Assembly (NCBI GenBank): GCA_002315715.1
Contig: DCHY01000029.1
Coordinates: 1-48,178, forward strand
Direction of reading: 5' to 3'
DNA from: Clostridiales bacterium UBA1740
Lineage (GTDB): Bacteria; Bacillota; Clostridia; Oscillospirales; CAG-272
Length of the DNA stretch: 48,178 bases
The notes beneath the pieces were generated by a model. That model saw nothing but the letters and a program-made list of their open reading frames with translations, ran no database searches and was not told the origin of the DNA. Shown here one piece after another: positions 1 to 7,983 of this stretch. How positions within the stretch are numbered: position 1 is the stretch's first letter; every line of letters begins with the position of its first letter. Both the position numbers and the translations under genes were made by a program.

Positions 1-1742
1 ACTTCCTCGGTATCATGCAGAACGAGTGGGCAGGCGCACAGGCATTCTCTTCCTTTGATACCTACTTGGCACCTTTCGTGAAGATCGACAACTTGACCTA
101 CGATCAGGTTAAGAAATGCATCGAATCTTTCATCTACGGCGTCAACACGCCTTCCCGTTGGGGTACGCAGGCGCCCTTCTCGAACATCACCCTTGACTGG
201 GTCGTTCCCGCCGACCTTGCCGAACTCAACTGTATCATCGGCGGCAAAGAAGTGGACTTCAAATACAAAGACTGCCAGCGTGAAATGGACATCGTCAACA
301 AAGCCTTTATCGAGGTTATGATCGAAGGCGATGCCAACGGCCGCGGCTTCCAGTATCCTATTCCCACCTACTCCATCACGAGAAACTTCGACTGGTCGGA
401 GACCGAAAACAACCGTCTTCTTTTCGAGATGACCGCCAAATACGGCACGCCTTACTTCTCGAACTACATCAACAGCGATATGGAACCCTCCGACGTCCGT
501 TCCATGTGTTGCCGTCTTCGTCTTGACCTTCGTGAACTTCGCAAGAAGTCGGGCGGTTTCTTCGGCAGCGGTGAGTCCACGGGTTCGGTCGGCGTCGTTA
601 CCATCAACATGCCGAGAATCGCTTATCTTGCCAAGGACGAGGCGGATTTCTATGCGCGCCTTGACCGCATGATGGACATCTCCGCAAGATCCTTGAAGAT
701 CAAACGTACCGTTATCACGAAACTCCTCGAAAACGGTCTGTATCCTTACACCAAACGTTACCTCGGCACCTTTGCCAACCACTTCTCGACCATCGGCCTT
801 GTCGGTATGAACGAAGTCGGTTTGAACGCCAAATGGCTCAGAGCCGATATGACGCATAAGAAGACGCAGGACTTCACGGCTGAGGTTCTCAACCACATGA
901 GAGAGCGTCTGTCCGATTATCAGGAAAAATACGGCGACCTTTACAACCTCGAAGCAACGCCTGCCGAATCCACCGCTTTCCGTCTTGCCAAGCACGACGT
1001 TAAGCGTTACCCCGGCATCATCACCGCTGCCAAGAAGGAAGGCGATACGCCTTATTACACCAACTCTTCGCACCTTCCCGTCGGCTACACCGAGGATATC
1101 TTCTCGGCACTTGACATTCAGGATAATCTCCAGACCCTTTACACCTCCGGCACGGTATTCCACGCCTTCCTCGGCGAGAAACTGCCCGACTGGAAAGCGG
1201 CGGCTGACCTTGTCCGCAAGATCGCCGAAAACTATAAACTTCCTTACTACACCATGTCTCCCACCTATGCCGTATGTAAAACGCACGGCTACATCGCCGG
1301 TGAAGTTTACACCTGCCCGATTTGCGGAGAAAAGACGGAAGTTTACAGCCGTATTACCGGTTACTACCGTCCCGTTCAGAACTGGAACGACGGAAAGTCG
1401 CAGGAATTCCAGGACCGTAAGGTTTACGACATCGCCCATTCTCACTTGACGCGCAACGGTTGTGTTTGCTGCGGCGAGGAAGAGAATATCCACGAAGTCA
1501 TCGAGAATCCCGGTGAAGATGCGGTTTACCTCTTTGCCACCGCAACCTGCCCGAACTGCAAAATCGCGGCAGCGCTCCTCGATAAAGCCGGTGTTGCTTA
1601 CCGCAAGGTAATCGCCAACGACGAGCCGGAACTGGCTACCAAATACGGTATCAAACAGGCTCCGACCTTGCTCTTCGATAAGGGCGGCAACATTGAAAAA
1701 TACGTCGGCGTTTCGGATATCAAAAAATATCTCGGCGCTTAA
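1..1742 (+). CDS. nrdD: Anaerobic (class III) ribonucleoside-triphosphate reductase with C-terminal glutaredoxin-like domain, 5' truncated
   Basis: Makes deoxyribonucleotides from ribonucleotides without oxygen, using a glycyl radical. The frame is open from base 3 at the left edge, so the N-terminus (ATP-cone and early barrel) lies outside. Visible parts are the barrel segment with an MCCRLRLDLREL stretch likely to hold the active-site cysteine, a zinc site (CKTHG then CPICG, followed by a further CVCCG), and the glycyl-radical region RITGYYRPVQNWNDGK. The last 75 or so residues form a separate glutaredoxin-like domain with the redox pair CPNC. Known: some NrdD subclasses take electrons from thioredoxin or glutaredoxin instead of formate, and the fused tail suggests this is one of them. 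trxB follows after 21 nt, supporting that reading. The activase NrdG is not in the window. The internal ATG at base 15 is not a start. Confidence 0.93.
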   Translation, partial: FLGIMQNEWAGAQAFSSFDTYLAPFVKIDNLTYDQVKKCIESFIYGVNTPSRWGTQAPFSNITLDWVVPADLAELNCIIGGKEVDFKYKDCQREMDIVNKAFIEVMIEGDANGRGFQYPIPTYSITRNFDWSETENNRLLFEMTAKYGTPYFSNYINSDMEPSDVRSMCCRLRLDLRELRKKSGGFFGSGESTGSVGVVTINMPRIAYLAKDEADFYARLDRMMDISARSLKIKRTVITKLLENGLYPYTKRYLGTFANHFSTIGLVGMNEVGLNAKWLRADMTHKKTQDFTAEVLNHMRERLSDYQEKYGDLYNLEATPAESTAFRLAKHDVKRYPGIITAAKKEGDTPYYTNSSHLPVGYTEDIFSALDIQDNLQTLYTSGTVFHAFLGEKLPDWKAAADLVRKIAENYKLPYYTMSPTYAVCKTHGYIAGEVYTCPICGEKTEVYSRITGYYRPVQNWNDGKSQEFQDRKVYDIAHSHLTRNGCVCCGEEENIHEVIENPGEDAVYLFATATCPNCKIAAALLDKAGVAYRKVIANDEPELATKYGIKQAPTLLFDKGGNIEKYVGVSDIKKYLGA

Positions 1743-1763
1743 TCCAACACAGGGAGATACATC

Positions 1764-2672
1764 ATGTTTGATGTCATCGTTATCGGCGGCGGTCCTTCGG
1801 GACTGACCGCCGCCCTTTATGCACGGAGGGCAAATAAAACCGTGCTCGTCATCGAAAAGGACATTTTCGGCGGACAAATCACCTTCTCTCCGAAAGTTGA
1901 GAATATCCCGGGCTTTGCCGCCGTCACCGGCAACGAATTTGCGGAAAAACTCGTTGACCAGGTCTTGGGACAGGGGGCGGAAGTAGAGTATGACAAAGTC
2001 ACCGCCGTCGAAAAAACGGAAAACGGCTTCACGGTAAAAACCGAAGGTTCGTCCTTTGAGGGAAAAACCGTGATTTTGGCAACCGGCGCCAAGCACCGTA
2101 TGCTCGGCGTTGCCGGAGAAGAACAACTCGTCGGCCACGGCATTTCTTTCTGTGCCGTTTGTGACGGCGCTTTCTATGCCGGACGCACCGTCGGTGTTGT
2201 CGGCGGCGGAAACTCCGCTTTGCAGGAAGCCTTGATGCTCTCCGACCTCGTCAAAAAAGTGATTGTCATTCAAAACCTTGACTTCTTGACCGGCGAAAAG
2301 AAACTCCAAGAGGCGCTCGCCGCCAAAGATAACGTCGAAATTCTCCTCGGCACCGTCGTTGACGGTTTCGAGAAAGAAAACGGCGAACTGTCGGCGGTTC
2401 GCTTGGCAGATAAAAACGGCAAAACCGTTTTGCCGCTGGACGGTCTGTTTATCGCCATCGGCCTCGTTCCGCAGAACGAACCGTTCTCGTCGCTCGTTCG
2501 GCTGGATGAGCGCGGCTACGTCGTCGCCGACGAAGACGTGAAAACCGACACGCCGGGACTTTTCGTTGCCGGTGACTGCCGTCAAAAACGCATTCGCCAG
2601 GTTGCCACCGCCGCCGCTGACGGCGCCATCGCGGCACTTTCCGCCTGCGACTTTGTGGATTCCTTGACATAA
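1764..2672 (+). CDS. trxB: Thioredoxin reductase (NADPH, FAD)
   Basis: Transfers electrons from NADPH through FAD and a disulfide to thioredoxin-type partners in the cytoplasm. The 302-residue length is typical of the low-molecular-weight family. The FAD dinucleotide motif GGGPSG is at residues 8-13, the redox-active CAVC at 130-133, and the NADPH motif GGGNSA at about 147-152. The C-terminal FAD motif reads GLFVAGDCR. GGGAG lies just before the ATG. It is separated from nrdD by 21 nt with no promoter, so the two are very likely cotranscribed, and TrxB probably supplies reducing power to the glutaredoxin-like tail of NrdD. A strong terminator follows. Confidence 0.95.
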   Translation: MFDVIVIGGGPSGLTAALYARRANKTVLVIEKDIFGGQITFSPKVENIPGFAAVTGNEFAEKLVDQVLGQGAEVEYDKVTAVEKTENGFTVKTEGSSFEGKTVILATGAKHRMLGVAGEEQLVGHGISFCAVCDGAFYAGRTVGVVGGGNSALQEALMLSDLVKKVIVIQNLDFLTGEKKLQEALAAKDNVEILLGTVVDGFEKENGELSAVRLADKNGKTVLPLDGLFIAIGLVPQNEPFSSLVRLDERGYVVADEDVKTDTPGLFVAGDCRQKRIRQVATAAADGAIAALSACDFVDSLT

Positions 2673-2675
2673 TCC

Positions 2676-2709
2676 AAAGGGTATTTTGCATTTGCAAAAT
2701 ACCCTTTTT
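2676..2709 (+). terminator. Intrinsic terminator after trxB
   Basis: A perfect 12-bp inverted repeat (GGGTATTTTGCA at 2679-2690 with its complement at 2693-2704), flanked by AAA and TTT that lengthen the stem, then a T-rich tail. It ends the nrdD-trxB transcript. Confidence 0.9.
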
Positions 2710-2723
2710 CCTTTTTCCGCTTC

Positions 2724-2752
2724 TTGACAATTATTGGCGTTGGTGATACAAT
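2724..2752 (+). promoter_or_regulatory. Sigma-A promoter of nadE
   Basis: The -35 box TTGACA (2724-2729) and -10 box TACAAT (2747-2752) are separated by 17 bp, with TG at 2744-2745 as an extended -10. It lies just past the trxB terminator and about 40 bp before the nadE start. Confidence 0.88.
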
Positions 2753-2790
2753 AAACGAGAAAAAAGCCTAACGTTTTGAGGTGAAAAACC

Positions 2791-3534
2791 ATGTTCCAAG
2801 TAGAAAAAACCGTGGACGCTCTCGTCCTCTGGATTCAAAAATTCTTTGAAGAAAACGGCAAAGGCTGTCCCGCCGTTCTCGGCATCTCGGGCGGCAAGGA
2901 CAGTTCCGTCGTGGCGGCGCTTTGCGCCAAAGCCCTCGGCAAAGAAAACGTCGTCGGCGTGCTGATGCCCTGCGGTCTTCAGGCGGATATCGACGCTTCG
3001 TACGACCTCGTGAATCACCTCGGCATTCGCCACGTCGTGATCAACATAAAGGATGCCGTCGAAGGCTTGACGGGTGCCATGCCGAAAGAAATGCCGCTCT
3101 CAAGGCAGGCAGAAGTCAACTTGCCGCCTCGTATCCGCATGGCGACGGTCTATGCCGTTTCTCAGTGTGTCGGCGGCAGAGTCGCCAACACCTGCAACCT
3201 TTCGGAAGATTGGGTGGGCTATTCGACACGCTACGGCGATGCCGCCGGAGATTTCAGTCCGCTTTCGCACTTGACGGTGCAGGAAGTGAAGGCCATCGGG
3301 CACTATCTCGGTTTGCCGACGCATTTGGTGGAAAAAGCGCCGAGCGACGGGCTTTGCGGCAAGACTGACGAAGACAACCTCGGTTTCACCTACGCCGAAC
3401 TCGACCGCTATATCCGAGAGGGAAAAATCGACGATCCCGAGAAAAAAGCGTTGATTGATAAAAAACACAAAGCCAATCTTTTCAAATTGCAACCGATGCC
3501 GTCGTTTGACCCCGAAATCCCGACGATTTCCTAA
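2791..3534 (+). CDS. nadE: NH3-dependent NAD+ synthetase
   Basis: Converts deamido-NAD to NAD using ATP and ammonia, the last step of NAD synthesis. The 247 residues make the short, stand-alone synthetase without the glutaminase domain found in longer NadE proteins, so ammonia is the expected nitrogen donor. The PP-loop SGGKDSS is at residues 33-39. Family-specific segments NLSEDWVGYSTRYGD and SDGLCGKTDEDNLGF are present. GAGGTG precedes the ATG. Its own promoter and terminator make it a single-gene unit. Confidence 0.93.
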   Translation: MFQVEKTVDALVLWIQKFFEENGKGCPAVLGISGGKDSSVVAALCAKALGKENVVGVLMPCGLQADIDASYDLVNHLGIRHVVINIKDAVEGLTGAMPKEMPLSRQAEVNLPPRIRMATVYAVSQCVGGRVANTCNLSEDWVGYSTRYGDAAGDFSPLSHLTVQEVKAIGHYLGLPTHLVEKAPSDGLCGKTDEDNLGFTYAELDRYIREGKIDDPEKKALIDKKHKANLFKLQPMPSFDPEIPTIS

Positions 3535-3535
3535 G

Positions 3536-3571
3536 AAAAACCGCGAAAGAATCCTTCTTTCGCGGTTTTTG
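3536..3571 (+). terminator. Intrinsic terminator after nadE
   Basis: A 16-bp perfect stem (3536-3551 with 3555-3570) with a 3-nt loop. The stem is AAAAACCGCG-rich and closes in a run of five T, so the A-tract and T-tract pair. Confidence 0.92.
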
Positions 3572-3608
3572 TTGTCATAATGTTATAATAATAATTTCGA
3601 AAAAGTGA

Positions 3609-3637
3609 TTGACTTGTCGTTTTTTGTATGTTATGAT
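3609..3637 (+). promoter_or_regulatory. Sigma-A promoter of the acyltransferase gene
   Basis: TTGACT (3609-3614) and TATGAT (3632-3637) with a 17-bp spacer. The start of transcription would fall near 3644, giving a leader of about 50 nt that holds the minigene at 3676-3699. Confidence 0.8.
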
Positions 3638-3675
3638 GTATGGCGTCGTGTTATTTTAAATATTTTAAGGAGATA

Positions 3676-3699
3676 GTGCCACGGCACGTTGCTCTATGA
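3676..3699 (+). CDS. Possible 7-codon leader minigene overlapping the acyltransferase start
   Basis: The only good Shine-Dalgarno (AAGGAG, 3667-3672) lies 23 nt before the acyltransferase ATG, too far to serve it directly. A GTG at 3676 opens a frame encoding MPRHVAL, and its TGA overlaps the downstream ATG as ATGA (3696-3699). This geometry suggests translational coupling. The gap of 3 nt between Shine-Dalgarno and GTG is short. A small GTGC/GCAC hairpin in the same bases could instead pull the Shine-Dalgarno towards the ATG. This is inference from spacing only. Confidence 0.35.
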   Translation: MPRHVAL

Positions 3700-4994
3700 A
3701 AAAGAACAAACCGTTTGAAACGACCAAAAAGCCGAAAACACCCTATCGTCTTTTGATGCCCGTTGAGTGGGGCGGAACGCTCGGCTATATTTCCCGTGTC
3801 CACTGGGGCAAAATCGACCGTCACGGTATCAAAAAAATGAAACCGCCCTTCCTTCTTCTTGCCAATCACGGTTCCATGATTGATTTTCCCATGGCAGTGA
3901 AAGCCGTTTTCCCTTTTCGTTGTAATTGGGTCATCTCCATCGAAGAATTCGTCGGCAGAGAATGGCTGATGCGCGGCATCGGCGGCGTATATAAGCGCAA
4001 GTTCACCTCCGATATGACCTTCCTTCGCCACCTTTTCGACGTCCTCAAGAAAAAACGCCGTCCCTGCATCATGTACCCCGAGGCGCGTTTCTCTCTTGCC
4101 GGCATCAACGAGCGTATGAGCGAAGCCCTCGGTCAACTTGCCAAGACGGCAAACGTCCCCGTTTATACTCTGATTTCGCACGGCAATTTTCTCTATCAAC
4201 CGCAGTGGAACAAAGCGCACGTCAACCATATTCCCGTCACCGCCGATTTGAAGATGGTAGTCTCGGAAGAAGAAGTCGGAACGCTTTCGGCGGAGGAAAT
4301 TCAGCGCCGTATCGAAGAATCTTTCGTCTACGACGATTACGCTTGGCAGGCAGAGAACAAAGTGCCGATCTTCTCACGCTTCCGCTGCGAGAACATCGAG
4401 CGCATCCTCTACCGTTGCCCCGTTTGTGAAAAAGAATTTGCCATGCGCGGAAAAGGAAACGGCATCACCTGCGGCGCTTGCGGTTCCCACTGGGATATGA
4501 ATCGTTACGGCGTGCTTCATTCGGAAAATGCCAAGGACACTTTCACCCACGTTCCTGATTGGTACCGCTGGGAAAGAGAAAAGACCGTCGAAGAAGTCAG
4601 AAGCGGAGAATATCTCATGGAAGATACCGTCCGTATCGAGCGCCTTGTCAATTGCAAGGTCGGATTTAGGACCATCGGCAACGTCAATATGACCCACGGC
4701 AAAGACGGCTTCGTCCTTGACGGCACCCTCGATAACGGCGAGCATTTTCATCTTCACCGTCCCCCCGAAACCATGGAATCCTGCCATATTGAATATGATT
4801 TCCATAAAAAAGGCGTCGAAAATCGCGGCGCCGCCATCGACCTTTGCAACCGCACCGACACCTATTTCGTTTTCCCGATTCATAAGCCCGACGCTCTGAC
4901 GAAAATTCACTTTGCCACCGAAGCGCTTTACGATATCGCAAGAGAAAACAGTAAAAAAGGCGCGGCACATAAAACCCAAACCGAACAGGCATAA
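3696..4994 (+). CDS. PlsC-like lysophospholipid acyltransferase with internal zinc ribbon
   Basis: The first 210 or so residues resemble the 1-acylglycerol-3-phosphate acyltransferase family, which acylates lysophosphatidate at the membrane. The catalytic HX4D motif is H58-D63 (NHGSMID). A later YPEARFS at 127-133 takes the place of the usual EGTRS block. A four-cysteine zinc ribbon follows (Cys241, 244, 259, 262: CPVC and CGAC), then about 170 residues of unassigned C-terminal sequence. At 432 residues it is much longer than ordinary PlsC (about 200-250). No signal peptide or clear membrane helix is seen, so the membrane contact is probably peripheral. Acyl donor and acceptor are unknown. 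ATG 3696 is the first in-frame ATG, but its ribosome site is unusual (see the minigene entry). Confidence 0.8.
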   Translation: MKKNKPFETTKKPKTPYRLLMPVEWGGTLGYISRVHWGKIDRHGIKKMKPPFLLLANHGSMIDFPMAVKAVFPFRCNWVISIEEFVGREWLMRGIGGVYKRKFTSDMTFLRHLFDVLKKKRRPCIMYPEARFSLAGINERMSEALGQLAKTANVPVYTLISHGNFLYQPQWNKAHVNHIPVTADLKMVVSEEEVGTLSAEEIQRRIEESFVYDDYAWQAENKVPIFSRFRCENIERILYRCPVCEKEFAMRGKGNGITCGACGSHWDMNRYGVLHSENAKDTFTHVPDWYRWEREKTVEEVRSGEYLMEDTVRIERLVNCKVGFRTIGNVNMTHGKDGFVLDGTLDNGEHFHLHRPPETMESCHIEYDFHKKGVENRGAAIDLCNRTDTYFVFPIHKPDALTKIHFATEALYDIARENSKKGAAHKTQTEQA

Positions 4995-4999
4995 AAAAC

Positions 5000-5049
5000 G
5001 CCGCCACGGCGCTCGTAAAAATTTGCGAAGCGCCGGGCGGCTCTTTTTT
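5000..5049. terminator. Bidirectional terminator between convergent genes
   Basis: GCCGCC plus CGGCGCTCG pairs with CG, AGCGCCG and GGCGGC, with bulges at A5006 and A5028. A T7 run follows on the plus strand, and an A6 tract precedes the stem, giving a T-tail on the minus strand. It serves both the acyltransferase gene and the aldo/keto reductase gene that converges on it. Confidence 0.85.
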
Positions 5050-5055
5050 TGTCGG

Positions 5056-6249
5056 TTATTTGAGTTTTTCACGCAAGGCAATTTCCATTTGCTCGCGCTT
5101 TTTGGATTCTTTTTCCCAATCGAGAAGCGTCGGCATGACAGAGGAAAGTTCTGTCAGCGCCTTCGGCACTTCGATTTTTTGGGGACAAATGGAGGTACAA
5201 TGCCCGCAGCCGATACAGCAAGAGGGAAGTTTGTCTTTCGCCAAAGACTGTAAGCGCATGGCGGCAGTCATACTGCCTTCTTTGCTGAACTTGATATCGT
5301 TATAGCAGGAAATAAGCGTCGGAATATCCAGTCCCATCGGGCACTCCGAAACGCAGTAACGGCAAGACGTGCAGGGCAGAGATTTTTTCATCTTTTCGGC
5401 AAGGGACAAGATTTTTTCGGTTTCTTCATCGTTCAACATCACGCCCTCGTCAAAGGTTTTGATATTCTCTTTCATTTGTTCAAGGGCGGACATGCCCGAG
5501 AGGGTGATAGCAACGTTGTCAAAGCGGCGGATAAACGAGAGCGCTGCTTCGGCAGGTTGCATGCCTTTGCGAATGGCGTTGATTTCGGCTTTTTCTTCGT
5601 CGGTGATTTTGGCAAGGCGACCGCCGCGAATGGGCTCCATGACGATCACGGGAATGCCTTTTTGCGTGAGATATTCATATTTGTCTTTTGCCTTTTGCAG
5701 GGTGTAGTCAAGGTAATTGAACTGTATCTGGCAGAAGTCGAAAAGCCCAGGAAACCGCTCGACGATTTCTTTCAGACAAAAGATATCGGCGTGAGAGGAA
5801 AAACCGAGATGTTTGATTCTTCCAAGCCGTTTTTGCTCACAAAAGTAGTCAATAATGCCCCATTTTTCGTCAGTATAAACGGGAAGAGACTTTTCATAAA
5901 CGTTGTGAAGAAGGTAAAAATCGAAGTATTCCACGCCGCATTTTTTCAGTTGGTCTTCGAAAATGCCTTGCGGGTCATACACGTCGCGAATTTGATGCCC
6001 CGGGAATTTGTCCGCCAAAAGGAAGGATTCGCGCGGATAGCGGGAGAGCGATTTGCCGACGACGACTTCACTCATGCCGCCGTGATAGGGATATGCCGTA
6101 TCGAAATAATTGACGCCGTTTTGCATGGCGGTGTCGATCATCTCGTCTACGCGCCCTTCGTCAATGGTGCCGTCCTCTTTGGTGGGAAGACGCATGGTGC
6201 CGAATCCGAGTTTCGGTACCGCCGTACCTTGAATAAAAGAAGTATCCAT
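5056..6249 (-). CDS. Aldo/keto reductase with C-terminal 4Fe-4S dicluster domain
   Basis: An NAD(P)H-type oxidoreductase barrel of about 280 residues with the AKR tetrad Asp50, Tyr55, Lys81, His115. It is followed by two ferredoxin-like motifs, CTSCRYCVSECP at 293-304 and CIGCGHCTSICP at 345-356, each able to bind a 4Fe-4S cluster. This fused architecture is common in anaerobic Firmicutes; the physiological substrate is generally unknown. The clusters suggest electron exchange with ferredoxin or flavodoxin. AGAGG lies before the ATG. It is a single-gene unit with its own promoter and shares a terminator with the acyltransferase gene. Confidence 0.9.
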   Translation of the reverse strand: MDTSFIQGTAVPKLGFGTMRLPTKEDGTIDEGRVDEMIDTAMQNGVNYFDTAYPYHGGMSEVVVGKSLSRYPRESFLLADKFPGHQIRDVYDPQGIFEDQLKKCGVEYFDFYLLHNVYEKSLPVYTDEKWGIIDYFCEQKRLGRIKHLGFSSHADIFCLKEIVERFPGLFDFCQIQFNYLDYTLQKAKDKYEYLTQKGIPVIVMEPIRGGRLAKITDEEKAEINAIRKGMQPAEAALSFIRRFDNVAITLSGMSALEQMKENIKTFDEGVMLNDEETEKILSLAEKMKKSLPCTSCRYCVSECPMGLDIPTLISCYNDIKFSKEGSMTAAMRLQSLAKDKLPSCCIGCGHCTSICPQKIEVPKALTELSSVMPTLLDWEKESKKREQMEIALREKLK

Positions 6250-6278
6250 AACAGCCTCTTTTTCGTTTGATTGCTTTC

Positions 6279-6307
6279 ATTATAGCAGATTTTCGGTATT
6301 TTGCCAA
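6279..6307 (-). promoter_or_regulatory. Sigma-A promoter of the aldo/keto reductase gene
   Basis: On the minus strand TTGGCA (6307-6302), a 17-bp spacer and TATAAT (6284-6279). The ATG is 30 nt beyond the -10 box. Confidence 0.85.
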
Positions 6308-6365
6308 GACTTCACCGTAATTTTGTCTTTCCGTAAACTGATAAAAACGAAAAAGGAAAAGACAG

Positions 6366-6920
6366 ATGATTGAGAGCAAACCATACAACCGCGACCATGC
6401 CGTAACCTATGCCAAAAAGTGGGCTTACGCCCAAAATCCGCTCTTCGGCAGTTTTGCCGGGATTGGCGGTAACTGTACGAATTTCGTCTCGCAGTGCCTC
6501 TATGCCGGTTCTTGCCAAATGAATTACAAAGCCGTTTTCGGGTGGTATTATATCTCGCTTGAGGACAGAACCGCCTCTTGGACGGGGGTCGAATTTTTCT
6601 ACAACTTTCTTCTCGGCAACAAGGGCGTCGGTCCCTACGGACGCGAATGCCGACCGGACGAAACGGCGCTCGGTGACGTCATTCAACTTTCACGGGAGGC
6701 GACGGGATTTTATCACTCGCTGCTTATCGTCGGCTACGACGGGGAAGATCCGCTCGTCGCCGCGCAAACCGACAATGCGTATAACAGACCGCTTTCTTCC
6801 TACACCTTCGATACGGCGCGGTATCTCAAAATCGAAGGGGTGCGTTTTGACGGAAAACCCATCACGGAAGCCTGCTTCGACGACGTTTTACTCGGCGTCT
6901 CCCTTTCACCCACGCCCTAA
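6366..6920 (+). CDS. Putative amidase-domain protein (Amidase_6 type)
   Basis: A 184-residue protein opening with YNRDHAVTYAKKWA and the GNCTNFVSQCL signature typical of the Amidase_6 family, a papain-like fold. The probable nucleophile is Cys37, and the probable histidine is in FYHSLLIVGYDG. Family members often sit in larger secreted cell-wall proteins, but here no signal peptide or wall-binding domain is visible, so it may act in the cytoplasm, mother cell or forespore. GGAAAAG precedes the ATG. I found no clear promoter of its own in the short divergent gap. The substrate is unknown. Confidence 0.75.
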   Translation: MIESKPYNRDHAVTYAKKWAYAQNPLFGSFAGIGGNCTNFVSQCLYAGSCQMNYKAVFGWYYISLEDRTASWTGVEFFYNFLLGNKGVGPYGRECRPDETALGDVIQLSREATGFYHSLLIVGYDGEDPLVAAQTDNAYNRPLSSYTFDTARYLKIEGVRFDGKPITEACFDDVLLGVSLSPTP

Positions 6921-6927
6921 AATCAAC

Positions 6928-6956
6928 TTGACTTTATGCGCACGTAATGGTATACT
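6928..6956 (+). promoter_or_regulatory. Sigma-A promoter of the exporter-lyase-ECF operon
   Basis: TTGACT (6928-6933) and TATACT (6951-6956), 17-bp spacer, starting 8 nt after the amidase stop codon. It drives the gene at 6987 and probably the two after it. Confidence 0.87.
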
Positions 6957-6986
6957 GTTTGTGAAATTTTCATCGTCGAGGACTTT

Positions 6987-7970
6987 ATGAAAAAGTATAT
7001 CTCACCTATGTTTCTTTTTATGGCGGCTTTGTTTTGGGGCATTTCCTTTCCGATTCAAAAATGGATTGCCGATATGGACCTGCCGCTCTTTCCTTATTAC
7101 GCAACGCGAAGCCTGATCGGCGTGCTCTTCCTGATGGGCGCTGCGATGGCGTTTGATCATTTTTCGAAAAACGGTCGGCATCTGTTCGGTCACGGCAAAT
7201 TTTTGGATATCACGAAAGAGGAATGGATAGGCGGTGTCGTCTGCGGTGCGTTTTTGATCGTTGCGTCACTTCTTCAGCAATACGGCATGGTAGGCGATAC
7301 GGATTCCGGCAAAAGCGGTTTCATCACGGCGCTCTATTCCGTTTTCGTTCCGATTCTCGGCTTGGCACTCGGCAAAAAGCCCAAAAAACAAATTTGGATT
7401 TGCCTTCCTGTTGCGGTGGCGGGCTTCTATTTTCTCTGCGTCAAGACGGGCTTCGTCGTTACGACGTCCGACTTGATCACCTTGCTTTGCGCCCTCATGT
7501 TTGCCTTTCAGATTATGGCGATTGACCGTTTCGTCGAACGTTGCGACCCGATTCGCTTGTCGATGGTTCAGTTCTTCTTCAGCGGTATGCTTGCGGTCGT
7601 ATTGGCACTCCTCTGCCGTCAGTCTTTTTCCACCGTCATCTTTGCTCCCGACGGCAACGTCAGCGGCGGCATCATTTGGCGCATTCTCTATCTCGGCATT
7701 ATGTCAAGCGGCGTGGCTTACACCTCTCAAATGTTGGGGCAAAAAGGAACCGATCCTTCCGTTGCCTCGCTCTTGCTTTGTTTGGAGTCGGTATTCGCGG
7801 TCATCAGCGGCGCTATCCTTCTCGGTGAAACCATGCAGGGCAGAGAAATTGTCGGTTGCATTCTCGTTTTCCTTGCCGTCGCCTCGGCACAACTGGATTT
7901 TCAGGACGTGAAAGATAAGTTGAAAAACAAAAAGAATGCGCAGAAAGGCGCGCTTCCCAAAGACAATTAA
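6987..7970 (+). CDS. EamA/DMT-family membrane transporter
   Basis: A 327-residue hydrophobic protein with about ten membrane segments arranged as two EamA repeats. It begins FMAALFWGISFPIQKW, typical of the drug/metabolite transporter superfamily, and carries a charged tail (KDKLKNKKNAQKG) at the C-terminus. Such proteins usually export amino acids, metabolites or drugs; the substrate cannot be read from sequence. GAGGA precedes the ATG. It is first in a three-gene unit, with only 13 nt before the heparinase-type gene. Confidence 0.85.
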   Translation: MKKYISPMFLFMAALFWGISFPIQKWIADMDLPLFPYYATRSLIGVLFLMGAAMAFDHFSKNGRHLFGHGKFLDITKEEWIGGVVCGAFLIVASLLQQYGMVGDTDSGKSGFITALYSVFVPILGLALGKKPKKQIWICLPVAVAGFYFLCVKTGFVVTTSDLITLLCALMFAFQIMAIDRFVERCDPIRLSMVQFFFSGMLAVVLALLCRQSFSTVIFAPDGNVSGGIIWRILYLGIMSSGVAYTSQMLGQKGTDPSVASLLLCLESVFAVISGAILLGETMQGREIVGCILVFLAVASAQLDFQDVKDKLKNKKNAQKGALPKDN

Positions 7971-7983
7971 GAAAGGAACTCCC

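Noticed and set aside
6921..6986. Riboswitch controlling the exporter-lyase-ECF operon
   Set aside because: The gap is only 66 nt and taken up by the promoter; there is no room for an FMN-type aptamer.
7936..7983. Upstream in-frame start for the heparinase-type gene
   Set aside because: It lies within the EamA transporter gene and has no ribosome site; ATG 7984 has AAAGGA at good spacing.
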